NCBI GenBank assembly: GCA_964575975.1
Contig: CAZNTU010000119.1
Coordinates: 1 to 16,346 of the forward strand
DNA length: 16,346 nt
DNA from: G963674505 sp964575975
GTDB taxonomy: Bacteria > Desulfobacterota > Desulfobacteria > Desulfobacterales > SKZT01
Direction: 5' to 3'
A program made the position numbers and the translations under genes. The notes beneath the pieces are model-generated. The model did no database searches. It was not told the DNA's origin and saw nothing but the letters and a program-made list of their open reading frames with translations. Position 1 is the first letter of the stretch, and every line of letters starts with the position of its first letter. Shown piece after piece: positions 8,292-16,262 of the stretch.

Positions 8292-9302
8292 ATGAGGACT
8301 GAGATGAAGACAACAAGCCTAGTTTCGATTTTTATCGCCTTTATATCTCTGTTTTGCGTTTCGCCAAACGGGTTGGCCCAAGACGCCATTTTGAGGATTC
8401 ACGGCGCGGTCAAGACCCCTCTGGATCTGACAGGCAAGGAGATCGGGGCAATGAACAAATTCCATGTCAATGCCGTTTACCTTCTGAAAGAGAAACAGAG
8501 CCGATCCGATGCGGACGAGTTTATCGGAGCCGCCAATTTCGAAGGGGTTCTTCTGCGGGATCTGCTGGAAAAAGCCGGAATGAAATATGCGCGCAAATAC
8601 GAGCCTGCGGTGTTCATCCGGGTAAGGGGAGCGGACAACAGGGAATCGGTGTTCTCCTTCGGAGAGATTTTTTACTCCAGCATTGGACGATCCACCCTGC
8701 TCGCCTATGCCAAAAACGGCGCCCCCGTCGACCCCGCCAATGGAAGATTGGAACTTGTGGTCGCCAACGACATCAGAAACGGCCGTCAACTCTCCGCAGC
8801 GACCGAAATCATTGTCGAGCGGGCGGACATTGAAATGAAAGTGTATGAAGAACGCAAAAAGCATATCGTTCAGCCTCCGACATCCCATTTTACGCTGATC
8901 GACAAAAAAGGCGGAACCGACAAGGATATCGGCATGGCCGAATTGGAGACCCTTCCCAAAATATCCATCCGGGATAAAGTACAGGCGGGCGATTGCGAGG
9001 GCTTTCACGGTGTTTACTCCTACGAGGGCGTCACGCTGCGTTCCCTGCTGGAACAACAGCAGGTCGTGGACTTTCCCTATCCTTACGACCGGTTTGTCGC
9101 CGTTTCCAGCAAGAACGGTTTTTGCGCGGTCTATTCCATCGGAGAACTTTTCAATTCCAGGCTGGGCAACAATATCGTCGTTGCCGTGAAAAAGGACGGC
9201 AAGCCGCTTGGAGAGGACGAAGCGTTCGCCATGATGGTGGCCGAAGAGGACAACACGGGCGGACGCTCCGTCAAGCGGATCGACACGATGACATTTTATT
9301 AG
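8292..9302 (+). CDS. Secreted protein with two molybdopterin-oxidoreductase-like repeats
   Basis: A 336-residue exported protein: signal peptide about 1-30 (ending near NGLAQ), then two copies of a sulfite-oxidase-type molybdopterin-binding fold at about 33-178 and 198-334. The duplication is visible in FEGVLLRDLLEKAG (83-96) against YEGVTLRSLLEQQQ (244-257), and in FSFGEIFYSSIGRS (121-134) against YSIGELFNSRLGNN (281-294). Classical enzymes of the family bind Mo through a conserved cysteine; repeat 1 lacks one and repeat 2 has C235 (GDCEGF) and C278, so enzymatic activity is doubtful and a ligand-binding role is possible. The gene follows the receptor by under 50 bases, in one likely operon. 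Start choice: ATG 8292 has AAGGAG at seven bases; ATG 8268, eight codons earlier, also has AAGGA and remains possible. Confidence 0.75.
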   Translation: MRTEMKTTSLVSIFIAFISLFCVSPNGLAQDAILRIHGAVKTPLDLTGKEIGAMNKFHVNAVYLLKEKQSRSDADEFIGAANFEGVLLRDLLEKAGMKYARKYEPAVFIRVRGADNRESVFSFGEIFYSSIGRSTLLAYAKNGAPVDPANGRLELVVANDIRNGRQLSAATEIIVERADIEMKVYEERKKHIVQPPTSHFTLIDKKGGTDKDIGMAELETLPKISIRDKVQAGDCEGFHGVYSYEGVTLRSLLEQQQVVDFPYPYDRFVAVSSKNGFCAVYSIGELFNSRLGNNIVVAVKKDGKPLGEDEAFAMMVAEEDNTGGRSVKRIDTMTFY

Positions 9303-9505
9303 CCTTCAAATGGAGATTGACTCACAATCGGCATAAAAGAAAATATTTCTCTATAATCAAACTTGGCATCAGGGACGTCTTTCAACTTTTCAATTAATCC
9401 GTTATGAACGAGAAGCTATGTTAGACGATAATCCGCTTTTGTCAAACGATCCACGAGAATTGCCAAAAGACTCTTTACACGAATATTTCGCCTGTGAAAT
9501 GTTGC

Positions 9506-9535
9506 TTGACAAAGCGAAAAGCTCCTGCCTTTAAT
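9506..9535 (+). promoter_or_regulatory. Sigma-70-type promoter for the SulP gene
   Basis: TTGACA (9506-9511, perfect) and TTTAAT (9530-9535, five of six) are separated by 18 bases. The start codon of the transporter is 64 bases downstream. The 296-base gap 9303-9598 otherwise holds a weak GATTG/CAATC hairpin near its start without a T-run and no supported gene, so the SulP gene appears to have its own promoter rather than depending on the receptor operon. Confidence 0.6.
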
Positions 9536-9598
9536 GTTTTTCAGTAAAAATCGACATAGAACCGTATTAGTACTGAAATCCAATGAAAGAGGCAACTT

Positions 9599-11866
9599 AT
9601 GGAAGCGACCGATATCCGTTCCGGCAATTCGCGAAAATCCGACCTGTACGCCATGTTCAAACCGTCTATCCTGCTGCCGGCTGTGACGGCAGGGGCTACC
9701 AACGCCGTGTTGATCGTCAGCCTTGAGATGTCTTTCGCCGCCATGCTGTTTTCCAGGGAGCTGTACCTGTTCGTGCCCAGGGCGGTCGGCATCCTCCTTC
9801 TTGGATCGATTGCAATAGGGATAGTGAACGTTCTGAAAAGCTCACACCCGAGCAACGTGTCGTTCGTCCAGGATGCGCCGGTCGCCATATTGAGCGTTCC
9901 CTTGCTTGCCATTGGAACCCGAATGACTGCGGATTCCGGTCCGACCGAAGCCGTTTTTTACACGGCTGTGATCGTTGCAGGGCTATCCACCCTGACCACG
10001 GGGATTCTGATGATTCTCACCGCCCGTTTCAGGCTCGGCAATCTTGTGCGATATCTCCCCTATCCCGTAATCGGCGGATTCGTGGCCGGGATTGGCTGGT
10101 TGCTCTTCAAGGGCGGTCTCGGAGTAATGACGGGCATACCTCTGGATATTTCTTCCATCAAGGAATATTTCGCCCCTGTGATTCTGCTCAAGTGGGCGCC
10201 GGGCCTCGCTTTCGGTCTGCTTCTTTCTTTTGCGCTCCGAACTTGCAATCATATATTGGTCATGCCTGGGATGCTGCTTGGCGCCATCCTGGTCTTCTTC
10301 GGTGTTCTGTTCGGCCTTGGCGTTCCTTTTTCGGAAGCCGAGTCCAACGGCTGGTTTCTGGGCCCTTTTCCACAAGGCTCCCTCTGGAAGCCCATGGATT
10401 ATAGCGGCTTCTCCGATGTGCGGTGGGATCTTGTGCTCGGACAATCCATGACCATATTGTCCATATTTTTAATTTCCTTGATTTCTCTTCTGTTGAACGC
10501 CAGCGGGCTGGAAGTATTGTCGAGAAGGGATGTCGATCTGAACAAGGAGCTGAACACCACCGGGCTGTCCAATATGCTTGCCGCGTTTGTCGGGAGCACC
10601 GCCGGATACATGGGACTATGCACATCCACCCTGTGCCACAAGCTTTCGCCCGGAAACAGAATTGCCGGCATTGTCACCTACGCCGCCTGCGGGGCTGTAC
10701 TGGTCGCGGGAGCGTCTATAGTGTCCTGCTTTCCGAGGATGTTGGCCGGAGCGGTATTGGTTTTGGTGGGCTTCGACATGCTCCGGGAATGGATCTGGGA
10801 CTCCAGGAGCAAGTTGCCGAAAACAGACTATCTTCTGCTCCTCGGCATTCTTTTGGTGATTGCATTCTTCGGTTTCCTGGAAGGGGTGGGAGCGGGAATC
10901 GTCGTCGCCGTGATTCTTTTCGTCTGGACCTACAGCAGAATCGATATAGTCAAGTCCGCCAGCTCCGGAAGAACCTTCCGGAGCAACGTGGAACGGTCCG
11001 CGCCGAACCGCTGGATACTCGACCGAAAAGGGGATCGGATACTGATCCTTCGGCTTCACGGTTTTATCTTCTTCGGCACCGCCAACCGACTGCGCGACCG
11101 GATCGTGGAACGGGTCCGTGAAGAGCGAAAAAACAGCCTTCGTTATGTCGTTCTTGATTTTTCCCAAGTAAACGGATTCGATTCCTCCGCCCTGAACAGC
11201 TTCGAACGGCTTCGGCAGTTCGCGCAATCCCAGGATATCGTCCTCGTCTTTGTAAACGTGTCGGATTCGTTCAGGGAAAGCTTCGAAAAAGCGGAACTGA
11301 CCGAGGAGGCCGTTCGGTATTTCCCGGACCTGGACCATAGTCTCGAATGGTGCGAAAACCTGATATTGGAAACCGAAACCGAAATGTCCGACCGAAAACG
11401 GGAGCAGGTTCTTGAATCCACATTCGAAGAAATATGGCAGACGCTTGGAATGCTTGACGTCTACGAGCGACTGCTCGGCCTCCTGGCCCCTTTTCTCGAC
11501 GAGAAATCCGTAGAAAGCGACCAGTTCCTTTTCCGCAAGGGGGAATCCATTCAAGGATTGTATTTCATAGAATCGGGACAAATCTCCATCCTTTTGGACC
11601 AGGAATCAGGCCGTCCCGTTCGCCTGAGAACGATGGGCCCCGGCTCCATCATCGGCGAATGGGGAGATTGCGAGCGGCAGGACGCGGCGACCGCGACTTC
11701 GGTGGTCGTCACGAAGCCGGGCCGAGTGCTTTATCTGTCCAAAGACAAGCTCGCGAAAATGGAAAAAAGCGACCCGGAACTTGCGTTGCGGCTTTTCAAG
11801 CATCTGACACGAACCCTGTCCGAAAGGCTGTGCAGAACCACGGGCGTCATAAGGGATCTGATGTAA
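9599..11866 (+). CDS. SulP anion transporter with STAS and cyclic-nucleotide-binding domains
   Basis: A 755-residue inner-membrane transporter of the SulP/SLC26 family (sulfate, bicarbonate, dicarboxylate or related anions; oxyanions such as molybdate are also handled by the family). Residues about 22-445 form the multi-span membrane domain, with the typical RYLPYPVIGGFVAGIGWLL segment (151-169). A STAS domain follows at about 475-590, with VVLDFSQVNGFDSSAL at 517-532 containing the DSS switch site (528-530). A cyclic-nucleotide-binding fold follows at about 625-745, with LFRKGE at 644-649 and IIGEWGDCERQDAATATS at 684-701. Typical SulP proteins end after STAS, so the extra sensor is notable. 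The glutamate of the phosphate-binding cassette is present (E687), but the usual arginine before the AAT-type segment is aspartate (D695), so cAMP/cGMP binding is uncertain. Start has an AGAGG site six bases upstream. Confidence 0.92.
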   Translation: MEATDIRSGNSRKSDLYAMFKPSILLPAVTAGATNAVLIVSLEMSFAAMLFSRELYLFVPRAVGILLLGSIAIGIVNVLKSSHPSNVSFVQDAPVAILSVPLLAIGTRMTADSGPTEAVFYTAVIVAGLSTLTTGILMILTARFRLGNLVRYLPYPVIGGFVAGIGWLLFKGGLGVMTGIPLDISSIKEYFAPVILLKWAPGLAFGLLLSFALRTCNHILVMPGMLLGAILVFFGVLFGLGVPFSEAESNGWFLGPFPQGSLWKPMDYSGFSDVRWDLVLGQSMTILSIFLISLISLLLNASGLEVLSRRDVDLNKELNTTGLSNMLAAFVGSTAGYMGLCTSTLCHKLSPGNRIAGIVTYAACGAVLVAGASIVSCFPRMLAGAVLVLVGFDMLREWIWDSRSKLPKTDYLLLLGILLVIAFFGFLEGVGAGIVVAVILFVWTYSRIDIVKSASSGRTFRSNVERSAPNRWILDRKGDRILILRLHGFIFFGTANRLRDRIVERVREERKNSLRYVVLDFSQVNGFDSSALNSFERLRQFAQSQDIVLVFVNVSDSFRESFEKAELTEEAVRYFPDLDHSLEWCENLILETETEMSDRKREQVLESTFEEIWQTLGMLDVYERLLGLLAPFLDEKSVESDQFLFRKGESIQGLYFIESGQISILLDQESGRPVRLRTMGPGSIIGEWGDCERQDAATATSVVVTKPGRVLYLSKDKLAKMEKSDPELALRLFKHLTRTLSERLCRTTGVIRDLM

Positions 11867-11868
11867 GT

Positions 11869-11888
11869 AAAAGCGGACATTCCCGCCT
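11869..11888 (-). terminator. Weak convergent terminator at the receptor stop codon
   Basis: AAGCGG (11871-11876) and CCGCCT (11883-11888) form a six-pair stem with one G-U pair and a six-base loop. Read on the minus strand it is followed by TTTT and overlaps the stop codon of the second receptor gene. The two convergent genes are only 20 bases apart, so this is the only space for a terminator. The stem is short. Confidence 0.4.
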
Positions 11889-14031
11889 ACCACTGGTATT
11901 CGACTCCTAATCCCCCGTAGACGTTGAATCCCGGAGCCGGCTCGAAATACCGGCCGCCTCGCGCGTTGATCCGCACGTTGTTGTTGTAGGATTCGTCGAA
12001 AAGGTTTTGAATCCCGAAAAAGGGATTAAACCGCCAATTTCCCAGCGATTTCCGACAGCCGGACCGAAAATCCGCCACGAAGTAGTCGGAGGTTTCGACG
12101 GTGTTCTCGTCGTCGGCGAAAAACTCGCCTACGAAGCGAACATCGATTCCCGCGTAGAACCCGGAGGGATGATCGTAGAGGAGTTCCCCGAATGCCTGAT
12201 GTTTCGGGATGCCGGGAACTTCGTTTCCCTCCAGGTCGTTTCCGTCCTTTTCGTATTTCTCGAATTCGGCATCCAGAAAAGTATACGCCAAGCGCATCTT
12301 CAGGTTTTCAAGAATAGCCAGCGTCAGGTTTGCTTCGACGCCGAATCGGCGGGATTCTCCGGCGTTTCGGTAGAAAACCCGGTCGGTGGCGTCTCGGAAA
12401 GCGATCAGTTCGTCCTCTATTTCGATGTAGAAGAATGCCGCATCGTAGTCGAGGCGAGGTCCCAAGCTGCCTTTCAGGCCGACTTCGTAGTTGACGGACT
12501 GCTGCGGCTCGATGTCCGGGTTGATTCCGCCGCCGCCTTCCGGACGGTTGACCAGTTCCGTGGTAGTCGGAGTTTCGAAGGACTCCGCTATGTTGGCGTA
12601 CAACCGAAGATCCGATGCGGGTTTGTAGATCAGCCCGAAACGGCCGGTGGCCTGATCGAACGTTTTCGAACCGGAATCGTCGCCGTCCGAAACCAAACGG
12701 TCGTCGATTTCGAATCTCGCGCTATCGTACCGGCCGCCCAGTACTACCGACCATTTTTCCTTCGGCGCGATTTCCTCCTGCAGGTAGACTCCGACGTTCG
12801 CGACCGACTCCTCCTGGGACAGCAACAACGTTTCGCCCGGAGCGCCTTCGACGTTGTCGAAATTGAGACGGTCGTCGTTCTGGTACTGCACGTCCACTCC
12901 TACGAACAGTTGCTGCTTGATACCAGATATCTCGCTCTCGAAATCGTATTGTATCCGCCCTCCGAAGACATCGCGGTCCAAATCCACGAAACGAAAGGGA
13001 ATCGCGTTTTCCAGATCTCGATAGCTGTAGTAGAAGGCCGCTTCCATGTTCTGCCGCAACGTCAGGGCGCGGCGGTATACCACGCCCAGGCGCGCGTCCG
13101 AGGCCTCCTCGCCCGTTTCGAACAGGAGAGCGAGGGGGGCGGCTTGGCGCGGGTCGGCTTCGGCCTGCTCGCGAGTCAATCCGCCAGGGTCGTTCAGTTT
13201 GGGGGAGTATTGGGCGTTCGCGACAAAGGCGAGATCGGAAACCTCGTCCAGGTCGTACCGCAGCTTGCCGTTCGCGGTCCAGGATTCCGCCGAGGAATGT
13301 TCCCGGTACCCGTCGATCTCCATGCGGGAGACGTTGAAGAAATAATTGACCGGACCGTCCTGGCCTCCGCCCTTGACATTCGCTTTCCAGGTCCCGAACT
13401 CCCCGTGCATGGTGCGGGCCTCCGCGAAAGGCGAATCGGGGCCTTCCTGGGTGACGATATTGATCACGCCGCCCGAGGCGTTGCCGTAAAGGGCCGATAT
13501 GGGACCCCGCATGACCTCGATGCGCTGGATGGAACCGGGGTCGATTCCCCCGAGCTGGCTTTGCCCGTCGGGAAGAGTCAGCGGGATGCCGTCCGCGTAG
13601 ATTTGAATGCCGCGAACGCCGAAAGCAGCCTGCGCGCCGAAACCGCGTATGGAGATGCGCGCGTCCTGGGCGTAGTTGTACCGGTTTTGGACAAATACGC
13701 CCGGCATTCCCTCCAGGGCCTCGTTCAGGCTCAACGTGGGTTTTCCCAACTGGATATCCTCCTTCTCGACGATCCCGACGGCTGCGGGAACCCGGTCTTC
13801 CGCCGAAGGAATCCGAGGGGCGGTTACCACCACCGGCTCGAGCATTTGGATATTGCGGTCGAAGGGAACGGCCGGCGCATATCGGTCGGATTCCGCCGAT
13901 TCGGAGGTATCGATTTCTTTCCCAAACGGCCCGTCGCCTAAAGAGATGGAAGGCCGCAACAGCGCCATCAAAGACAAGGCGGTTAGAAACAATAGGCGTT
14001 TGGCCGGCATTGCGATTGCTTTCGCGTTCAT
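11887..14031 (-). CDS. TonB-dependent siderophore-type receptor
   Basis: A 714-residue outer-membrane receptor of the ferric-siderophore / ferric-dicitrate type. Signal peptide about 1-31 (KRLLFLTALSLMALL core). TonB box around LEPVVVTAPR at 64-73. Plug domain about 80-195, with LNEALEGMPGVFVQNRYNY (102-120), ISIRGFGAQAAFGVRGIQIY (126-145) and the IEVMRGPISALYGNASGGVI block (171-190). The barrel ends in NLFDESYNNN and GRYFEPAPGFNVYGGLGVEYQW, with the aromatic last residue usual for Omp assembly. The start used is ATG 14031 with AAAAGG five bases upstream; the frame is open to a TTG at 14058, which has no such site. It is convergent with the SulP gene and preceded by a short ORF and a promoter. 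It differs clearly from the first receptor, so the ligand is probably different; iron chelates are the best guess. Confidence 0.92.
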   Translation of the reverse strand: MNAKAIAMPAKRLLFLTALSLMALLRPSISLGDGPFGKEIDTSESAESDRYAPAVPFDRNIQMLEPVVVTAPRIPSAEDRVPAAVGIVEKEDIQLGKPTLSLNEALEGMPGVFVQNRYNYAQDARISIRGFGAQAAFGVRGIQIYADGIPLTLPDGQSQLGGIDPGSIQRIEVMRGPISALYGNASGGVINIVTQEGPDSPFAEARTMHGEFGTWKANVKGGGQDGPVNYFFNVSRMEIDGYREHSSAESWTANGKLRYDLDEVSDLAFVANAQYSPKLNDPGGLTREQAEADPRQAAPLALLFETGEEASDARLGVVYRRALTLRQNMEAAFYYSYRDLENAIPFRFVDLDRDVFGGRIQYDFESEISGIKQQLFVGVDVQYQNDDRLNFDNVEGAPGETLLLSQEESVANVGVYLQEEIAPKEKWSVVLGGRYDSARFEIDDRLVSDGDDSGSKTFDQATGRFGLIYKPASDLRLYANIAESFETPTTTELVNRPEGGGGINPDIEPQQSVNYEVGLKGSLGPRLDYDAAFFYIEIEDELIAFRDATDRVFYRNAGESRRFGVEANLTLAILENLKMRLAYTFLDAEFEKYEKDGNDLEGNEVPGIPKHQAFGELLYDHPSGFYAGIDVRFVGEFFADDENTVETSDYFVADFRSGCRKSLGNWRFNPFFGIQNLFDESYNNNVRINARGGRYFEPAPGFNVYGGLGVEYQW

Positions 14032-14180
14032 GGCCCTTTTCCATTCTTTGTTTGACAAACTATGGGTTATGAAACGAACACCCTGGTTTTTTTTCGATCA
14101 GGACTGGCGGATGATAGCGAGGTTAGGATCGAGAAGGAGCGTAAACCGGGTGCGAACCGGTGAAAAGCAACAAATTGTTT

Positions 14181-14291
14181 TTACTTAATACATGATACAA
14201 CCGAGTCGTGGCTTTCCCTTCTCAGATCCTCGACGGAAATTGCTCTTTTAATCAGCAAAGATTCGGGTATGTTCAACGTTATTGTTTGCAT
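14181..14291 (-). pseudogene. Short ORF resembling the N-terminus of an antitoxin
   Basis: A 36-codon reading frame beginning MQTITLNIPESLLIK, with ATG preceded by AGGGGG at four bases. The TITLNIPESLL start and the following ISVEDLRRES pattern resemble the beginning of small antitoxins of the UPF0175 kind, which are normally about 80-90 residues. Here the frame stops after VVSCIK, and no continuation is seen in other frames, so it is probably a truncated relic, or possibly a short leader peptide of the receptor gene 150 bases downstream. A good promoter lies just upstream. No cognate toxin gene is adjacent. Family assignment is from pattern only. Confidence 0.4.
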
Positions 14292-14302
14292 TATGCCCCC
14301 TG

Positions 14303-14349
14303 CGTTCCGATAATTTCCCGTTTTTTCGAGACGATTGTTCGTTCCGATA
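14303..14349. repeat. Direct repeat pair in the 5' leader
   Basis: CGTTCCGATA occurs at 14303-14312 and again at 14340-14349, 37 bases apart, between the promoter at 14369-14397 and the small ORF. The position just downstream of a promoter suits operator half-sites, for example for autoregulation by an antitoxin, but the binding protein is not identified. The remaining intergenic sequence (14032-14477) contains an ACCGG/CCGGT inverted repeat at 14145-14161 and no other supported gene. Confidence 0.35.
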
Positions 14350-14368
14350 CTCTCGATGATTTTTTTGT

Positions 14369-14397
14369 ATTATTGCAACAACCGCATGGATTATCAA
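14369..14397 (-). promoter_or_regulatory. Sigma-70-type promoter for small ORF / second receptor
   Basis: On the minus strand TTGATA (plus 14392-14397, five of six) and AATAAT (plus 14369-14374, five of six) have an optimal 17-base spacer. Transcription would start near 14362 and run through the small ORF into the receptor gene at 14031. No intrinsic terminator is seen in between. Confidence 0.55.
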
Positions 14398-14477
14398 CCG
14401 ATTTATTCGATGACGGAGATTCCTCTTTTCTGGATTGCCAAAACTTCACCGCATAGATCGTAGACGCCGGAAACCGC

Positions 14478-15767
14478 CTATCGAATCAAAGCGGCGAAAG
14501 CGTCGTCGTGTTTCTTGATTATGATGGACCAGTCGAACTGTTTTTCGGCCCGGACCAGCCCGTTTTTCACCATGTCTTTCGCCAGGTCGCCGTCGTTTCG
14601 AACGCGAAGAGCCTGGCGCATGAAATCGGCGAAATCGTCTTCGGCAAACAGAAGTCCGTTCTTGCCGTGGGTTATCACGGACGGAATCCCGCCGGACCTG
14701 CTGGCGACCACCGGGGTTCCGGCGGCGTTGGCCTCGCAAAGGACCCTTCCCATGGTTTCCACGTCCTTGATTCCGGTCAGGCGGTTCAGGCTCTCGCGAC
14801 TGGCAAGCACGAAAAGATCCGAGGCCCAGTAGTATTCGTGTATTTTCTGGTGGGAAACGCGGCCCGTTAACGTGACGTTGCCGTCCAGTTTCAACTCCTG
14901 CCGAAGCCTGTCGCATTTCCTCATCTCCTTGCCCTCTCCCACCACCACCAGGTGGGCCTCCGGAATTCTTTTCAGAAGAAGCTTGAACGACGACAGAAGA
15001 AAATCGAGCCCCTTCTTGGGAACCAAGCGACACGCGGTCATGACGACAAACGCGTCCGCAGGCAATTTCAGGCTCCTTCTCAATTTTCCGTTTTCCGAAC
15101 CTTTTCTTTTGAACCTTTTCGCATCGACGCCCCCCGGGAGGACCGAAATTTTTTCCCTTTCGAATCCGATCTCGGTCAGCAGGCGCGCGGTATAGAGGCT
15201 GTTGGCGAAGATCAGGGAGGATTTCATCACGGACTGCCGCATCAACTCGAATCGTTCGCGGCGAAAAAGGGCCTCGATCCATTCCGGGAAATTGGTCCTC
15301 TTAAACCAGTCGTGCAAAGCCGCCTCGAATTTTGGGTGGCTTGCCAAACGGCTTCCCATGCGAAAAGGATAGGCGATCCAGGGGCGAAGCACGTCGTTTC
15401 CCACGCATCGGCAGACAACCGGGACACCCGTCAAGTCGGCAAGGAATCCGTGGAATACGTTGGAAGAATAAATCACATCGGGGCGGAACTCCTTCGCCTG
15501 CTTGGCGATCAGTTCAATGCTCCGCCAGTAGCCTATCCGGCTCAATACCCGGTGAACCCGGTACGGAAGACCTCGGTCGAAGCTCTTCTCCTCCGGGGCC
15601 GTCTCCGGGTCGCAAGACTTGTATGTCATGACTTCGACGGCATGACCCTTTTTGCAAAGGCTATCGGCCAAATAGAACGCGTGGGTCTGCATTCCGCCGA
15701 TGCGGGGGGGAAACTCCGCGAGAACCAAAAGGACGCGGTACGATACGGCCGCTTTTTCCAGGGTCAT
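14478..15767 (-). CDS. Glycosyltransferase family 4 protein
   Basis: A 429-residue GT-B fold glycosyltransferase, cytoplasmic or membrane-associated, transferring a sugar from a nucleotide donor, most likely in surface polysaccharide or glycolipid assembly. The N-terminal domain begins YRVLLVLAEFPPRIGGMQTH (10-29), with the acceptor-side GG loop. The C-terminal domain carries VLPGGVDAKRF (209-219), the donor-binding ACRLVPKKGLDFLL segment (245-258), VVVGEGKE (274-281) and the E-x7-E motif E337/E345 followed by AAGTPVVASRSGGIPSVI. ATG 15767 follows GAGGAAAGAGC; the frame remains open upstream to 16007 but that part is unlike the family and overlaps the VapC remnant. It stands alone, without other polysaccharide genes nearby, so the exact product cannot be named. 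A weak promoter is suggested at 15843-15870. Confidence 0.9.
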   Translation of the reverse strand: MTLEKAAVSYRVLLVLAEFPPRIGGMQTHAFYLADSLCKKGHAVEVMTYKSCDPETAPEEKSFDRGLPYRVHRVLSRIGYWRSIELIAKQAKEFRPDVIYSSNVFHGFLADLTGVPVVCRCVGNDVLRPWIAYPFRMGSRLASHPKFEAALHDWFKRTNFPEWIEALFRRERFELMRQSVMKSSLIFANSLYTARLLTEIGFEREKISVLPGGVDAKRFKRKGSENGKLRRSLKLPADAFVVMTACRLVPKKGLDFLLSSFKLLLKRIPEAHLVVVGEGKEMRKCDRLRQELKLDGNVTLTGRVSHQKIHEYYWASDLFVLASRESLNRLTGIKDVETMGRVLCEANAAGTPVVASRSGGIPSVITHGKNGLLFAEDDFADFMRQALRVRNDGDLAKDMVKNGLVRAEKQFDWSIIIKKHDDAFAALIR

Positions 15768-15842
15768 GCTCTTTCCTCGGAACTGATTTTTTCGACGTCT
15801 TTTCGCGATTAAAAGGATTCGACGCTTTTTAGAACCGCCATT

Positions 15843-15870
15843 CATATATCGTCGCGGGCGTTCGTCGCAA
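15843..15870 (-). promoter_or_regulatory. Possible weak promoter for the glycosyltransferase
   Basis: On the minus strand TTGCGA (plus 15865-15870) and TATATG (plus 15843-15848) are 16 bases apart, each matching four of six consensus bases. The start codon lies 75 bases downstream. It overlaps the broken 5' end of the VapC remnant, so it may have been created or captured by the rearrangement. Confidence 0.25.
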
Positions 15871-16071
15871 GAAAAATCTCTCGTATCAATACCGCTTGAC
15901 GGTACCCTGGCGTTGGCGGCTGCGGATATTGCCATGCAGGAGAGATTGGCCATGGCGGACGCCATAATTGTCGCAACGGCACGGGCGAACAATTGTACAA
16001 TCGTCACGTCGGACTCGGATTTCGAAGGGCTATCGGATGTGGTGTTCCTTCCGAAAAAGAACCTTGCATAA
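15865..16071 (+). pseudogene. 3' remnant of a VapC-type PIN-domain toxin
   Basis: The frame reads VSIPLDGTLALAAADI, then LAMADAIIVATARANN, then TIVTSDSDFEGLSDVVFLPK before TAA. This is the C-terminal half of a PIN ribonuclease of the VapC toxin family: the ADAIIVATA segment carries the second catalytic acid and the TSDSDFEGL segment the later ones. The N-terminal half, with the first aspartate (usually in an LLDT/LIDT start), is missing: the frame is open only to 15787, the residues before about 15865 do not resemble the family, and no start codon with a ribosome site is seen. No antitoxin precedes it. It is judged an inactive 5'-truncated relic cut near 15865, next to the divergent glycosyltransferase. 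Confidence 0.75.
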
Positions 16072-16117
16072 CGCCTTCCTCTCCGGAAACGGTGCTTTGG
16101 GCGGGGGAGCGATCACG

Positions 16118-16132
16118 GGACGCGAAGCGTCC
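16118..16132. repeat. Small perfect hairpin next to the terminator
   Basis: GGACGC and GCGTCC form a six-pair stem around GAA. It follows immediately after the T8 run of the minus-strand terminator. The two hairpins plus the homopolymer look like a single mobile or dispersed palindromic unit rather than a simple terminator. The stretch 16072-16117 and the stretch 16166-16262 show no supported gene. Confidence 0.45.
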
Positions 16133-16165
16133 AAAAAAAACGTTCCCGCGCAAAGCGCGGGAACG
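16133..16165 (-). terminator. Strong rho-independent terminator
   Basis: CGTTCCCGCGC (16141-16151) and GCGCGGGAACG (16155-16165) form a perfect 11-pair stem with a three-base loop; on the minus strand it is followed by eight T (plus 16133-16140). It would stop leftward transcription entering from beyond the right edge of the window, as no minus-strand gene is supported between 16166 and 16346. It also insulates the glycosyltransferase from upstream transcription. Confidence 0.8.
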
Positions 16166-16262
16166 AGGTAAACCGGATGATGATAATATAGCGGATCAAT
16201 TGACCGTTTTTAAATACGCGGACCGCAGGTCGATCCGAGAGCCCGCGATCAGGTTCCTTTCT

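Noticed and set aside
9418..9534. A 38-codon plus-strand frame (MLDDNPLLSN...) in the gap before the SulP gene
   Set aside because: Weak ribosome site, no recognisable family, and it overlaps the SulP promoter hexamers.
14143..14164. GGGTGCGAACCGGTGA, resembling the cobalamin riboswitch core on the plus strand
   Set aside because: It is on the strand opposite to the receptor gene, has no following CCCGC/ACTGT element, and no plus-strand gene lies downstream.
14208..14456. An 82-codon plus-strand frame between the second receptor and the glycosyltransferase
   Set aside because: GTG start without a ribosome site, no family resemblance, and antisense to the promoter and small ORF found there.
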